From NCBI GenBank assembly GCA_043842855.1, contig JBBPJF010000002.1, forward strand, positions 248,001 to 312,000: a stretch of 64,000 nt of DNA, given 5' to 3'. Within the stretch, counting starts at the first letter, position 1. Each line of letters opens with the position of its first letter. The translations under genes and the position numbers were made by a program. The notes below the pieces were generated by a model. It saw nothing but the letters and a program-made list of their open reading frames with translations, was not told where the DNA came from and searched no databases. Shown one piece after another: positions 62,421-64,000 of this stretch. Source of the DNA: QFNR01 sp043842855. Lineage in GTDB: Bacteria > Pseudomonadota > Gammaproteobacteria > Burkholderiales > Neisseriaceae.

Positions 62421-63254
62421 TTATTCCTTCAAACCATTCAACGGGTGCTGACCCAGTGTTTGCACACAGACAGACCACCAGCCCTCTGGAATATCTGGCT
62501 TGATGGCCAGATACTCTTGCACGCTATCCACCTCAATGAATAAGCAAGAACCTGAACCCGTCATGACCGGATGACCAAAAGCTCCCAAGAAGTCACGTAC
62601 CCTCTTTAGATCTGGGTACAGCCGAAACGCAACTTCCTGCAGGTCATTCTCCGCCCTAGGCCCAGCAGAGTGGGCAATTATCCTAGTAGTTTTGTGTTGT
62701 GTCAAGGATAGCGCTTGAAAAATTTGAGTGGTAGAAATGGAAAAATTAGGGTAGATCACTAGGTAATGAGAAGTAGGTAAGGATATCGGCTGAATTATTT
62801 CTCCAATCCCAGAGACATGGGCATTTTCTCCTCTGATGAAGAAGGGTACATCAGCGCCGAGTTGTAGGGATAAACTCATTAAATCTGAGGTAGAATAATT
62901 TAGTTGCCATAAGGAATTAAGTGCAATGAGTGTAGTGGCGGCGTTTGAACTAGCTCCGCCCAGCCCTGCTCCTAGGGGAATGTTTTTATGAAGGTGAAGG
63001 TGAACGCCCTCGGAGAGATTTGCCTCTTTTTGAAGCAAAGAAGCAGCCTTGAAAACTAGGTTTTCTTCAGTTTTTATGGAGGAAAGGTTACTAGTAAGTC
63101 TAATAGTTTTCTCTGTTATAGGCTTGATTTCCAAGACATCAAATAGGTTAATTAAAATAAATATGGAGTCAAGTAAATGATAGCCATCTTTACGTTGACC
63201 AGTTATGTGTAAGCGCAAATTGAGTTTTGCAGGACAGAGAAAATAGTTGATCAC
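62421..63254 (-). CDS. ispE: 4-diphosphocytidyl-2-C-methyl-D-erythritol kinase
   Basis: IspE is the GHMP-kinase step of the non-mevalonate isoprenoid pathway. The 277-residue protein shows PAKLNLRLHITGQRKDGYH, the ATP-binding PLGAGLGGASSNAATTL, and the C-terminal GAFGHPVMTGSGSCLF motif. Its ATG overlaps the lolB stop (ATGA). Together with ispD and ispF at 41-42 kb, three of the pathway's enzymes are in the window. Confidence 0.96.
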   Translation of the reverse strand: MINYFLCPAKLNLRLHITGQRKDGYHLLDSIFILINLFDVLEIKPITEKTIRLTSNLSSIKTEENLVFKAASLLQKEANLSEGVHLHLHKNIPLGAGLGGASSNAATTLIALNSLWQLNYSTSDLMSLSLQLGADVPFFIRGENAHVSGIGEIIQPISLPTSHYLVIYPNFSISTTQIFQALSLTQHKTTRIIAHSAGPRAENDLQEVAFRLYPDLKRVRDFLGAFGHPVMTGSGSCLFIEVDSVQEYLAIKPDIPEGWWSVCVQTLGQHPLNGLKE

Positions 63255-63868
63255 GTTGTTGTCTTATTGTGGCAGTCAGTTGGAACTTTTTCTTCTTGTG
63301 GATTAGACTGGAAATAGTCAAATATTAACAGGATAGTAAACTGAGAGTTTGTTAAAATCAGTTTCTTTGGTAATTGATTTGTATCTACCACTCTTTCGAT
63401 AAGCCACCCATTTTGTTGCAGATAGTTATTTTTAATTTGATAAGGGGTCTGATTAGAGAGATACCCATTGATCCAAAGATCTAAATCATCCACCGGTACA
63501 GAATATCCTAACAAACTTTCACTTAATTCAATCGCGGTTTGGCCGGAGAAAGTCTTTCCGTCAGCAGTTCTGAGTAAGACACCTGTTCTATCTTTACATA
63601 ACTCGCCCAATACATTTCCCAAAGGACTACTAATTGTAATCAAATGCAACTGGTGATTTTTACTATTCCAGTCAAAATTAGTATGCAAACCTCGACTCTG
63701 ATTTTTTATGGATAAACGCCCGGAAGCAGAGAAAGCAATAGGCTGTCCATTATAGGTTTTCCACTGCTCAACTTGTGTACCTACAGTTACACAGGCTTGT
63801 AAAATGCAAGTAAGGAATAGGAGTAAACTCCAGACCAGTTTATTTATGGTATAACCAGGGTTTTTCAT
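63251..63868 (-). CDS. lolB: Outer-membrane lipoprotein receptor LolB
   Basis: LolB accepts lipoproteins from LolA and inserts them in the outer membrane; it is itself a lipoprotein. ATG 63868 gives a signal peptide with lipobox ILQAC. The mature part is a LolB-type barrel with FSASGRLSIKNQSRG, FDWNSKNHQLHLITISSPLG, and LSESLLGYSVPVDDLDLWING. A longer frame to 63901 adds residues before the signal peptide. The order lolB-ispE-tRNA-Gln-prs-rplY is typical for Betaproteobacteria. Confidence 0.9.
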   Translation of the reverse strand: MKNPGYTINKLVWSLLLFLTCILQACVTVGTQVEQWKTYNGQPIAFSASGRLSIKNQSRGLHTNFDWNSKNHQLHLITISSPLGNVLGELCKDRTGVLLRTADGKTFSGQTAIELSESLLGYSVPVDDLDLWINGYLSNQTPYQIKNNYLQQNGWLIERVVDTNQLPKKLILTNSQFTILLIFDYFQSNPQEEKVPTDCHNKTTT

Positions 63869-64000
63869 GAGATGGTGCCATAGGTATATGATTAATATCA
63901 ATTATTTTCTTTATGTAGGGATTCTGGGAATCTTTATCTAATTCATTCCTTAGGAGAATATACGCCTCTCTCTTTTGGCCCAACCGCCATAGAACATGAA

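Noticed and set aside
1..64000. Prophage, insertion sequence, rRNA operon, riboswitch
   Set aside because: No transposase, integrase, capsid, rRNA or known aptamer core was seen on either strand.

Overview
The window is a 64 kb stretch of chromosome that looks like a Betaproteobacterium with a moderately reduced, AT-leaning, probably host-associated genome. Three things point to Betaproteobacteria. HslV has the short beta-type leader ending in GTT. The blocks LysM-family protein-dprA-smg-topA and lolB-ispE-tRNA-Gln-prs-rplY are in the beta order. The ntrY-ntrX pair is of the betaproteobacterial kind. An intracellular lineage such as Ca. Ichthyocystis or the Procabacter group is only a guess. 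Nearly all genes are single-copy housekeeping genes. I see no insertion sequence, prophage, CRISPR array or rRNA operon.

Layout. 0-9.1 kb (+): envelope genes lptD (cut by the left edge), surA, pdxA, mlaFEDC, then a FadM-type thioesterase, a site-2-type protease and DAHP synthase. 9.1-12.9 kb (-): bolA, a lipoprotein, transketolase and an hslV with no hslU beside it. 13.4-18.6 kb (+): malate synthase G, then ybeY-corC-lnt. 18.8-20.4 kb is a gene-poor stretch that reads like a decayed plus-strand gene. 20.5-29.2 kb: DUF2726 protein, purB, a lipoprotein, lpxH, two hydrolases, aminopeptidase P and iron superoxide dismutase. 29.7-43.2 kb (+): ntrY-ntrX, rsmD, ampG, proA, htpX, cca, a DUF945 protein, dnaQ, ispD-ispF and an AmiD-like lipoprotein. 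A candidate minus-strand small RNA lies upstream of dnaQ. 44-46.7 kb (+): hemC-hemD-hemE. 46.7-50.7 kb (-): a transporter/metalloprotease-like fusion, rsmB, fmt and def. 50.8-57.8 kb (+): LysM-family protein, dprA, smg, topA and an amino-acid permease. 58.2-63.9 kb (-): a GDSL autotransporter, rplY, prs, tRNA-Gln, ispE and lolB.

How the genes work together. A large share serves the cell envelope: LPS export and lipid A (lptD, lpxH), outer-membrane protein and lipoprotein biogenesis (surA, lnt, lolB), phospholipid trafficking (mla) and peptidoglycan recycling (ampG, AmiD-like). Other blocks are isoprenoid precursors (ispD, ispE, ispF), haem (hemC, hemD, hemE) and translation/tRNA/rRNA maturation (ybeY, rsmB, rsmD, fmt, def, cca).

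A recurring theme is domain erosion in conserved genes. SurA has no PPIase domains, Cca has no recognisable HD motif, the LysM-family protein has no LysM, NtrX has a broken Walker A and NtrY a broken G1 box. The most unusual items are a roughly 94-nt candidate sRNA with an anti-Shine-Dalgarno loop, a bile-acid/sodium-symporter-like protein fused to a Bacteroidetes-like HEKIH domain, the minimal SurA, and a heptanucleotide repeat directly before lpxH. All calls are from reading the sequence; no database search was possible.
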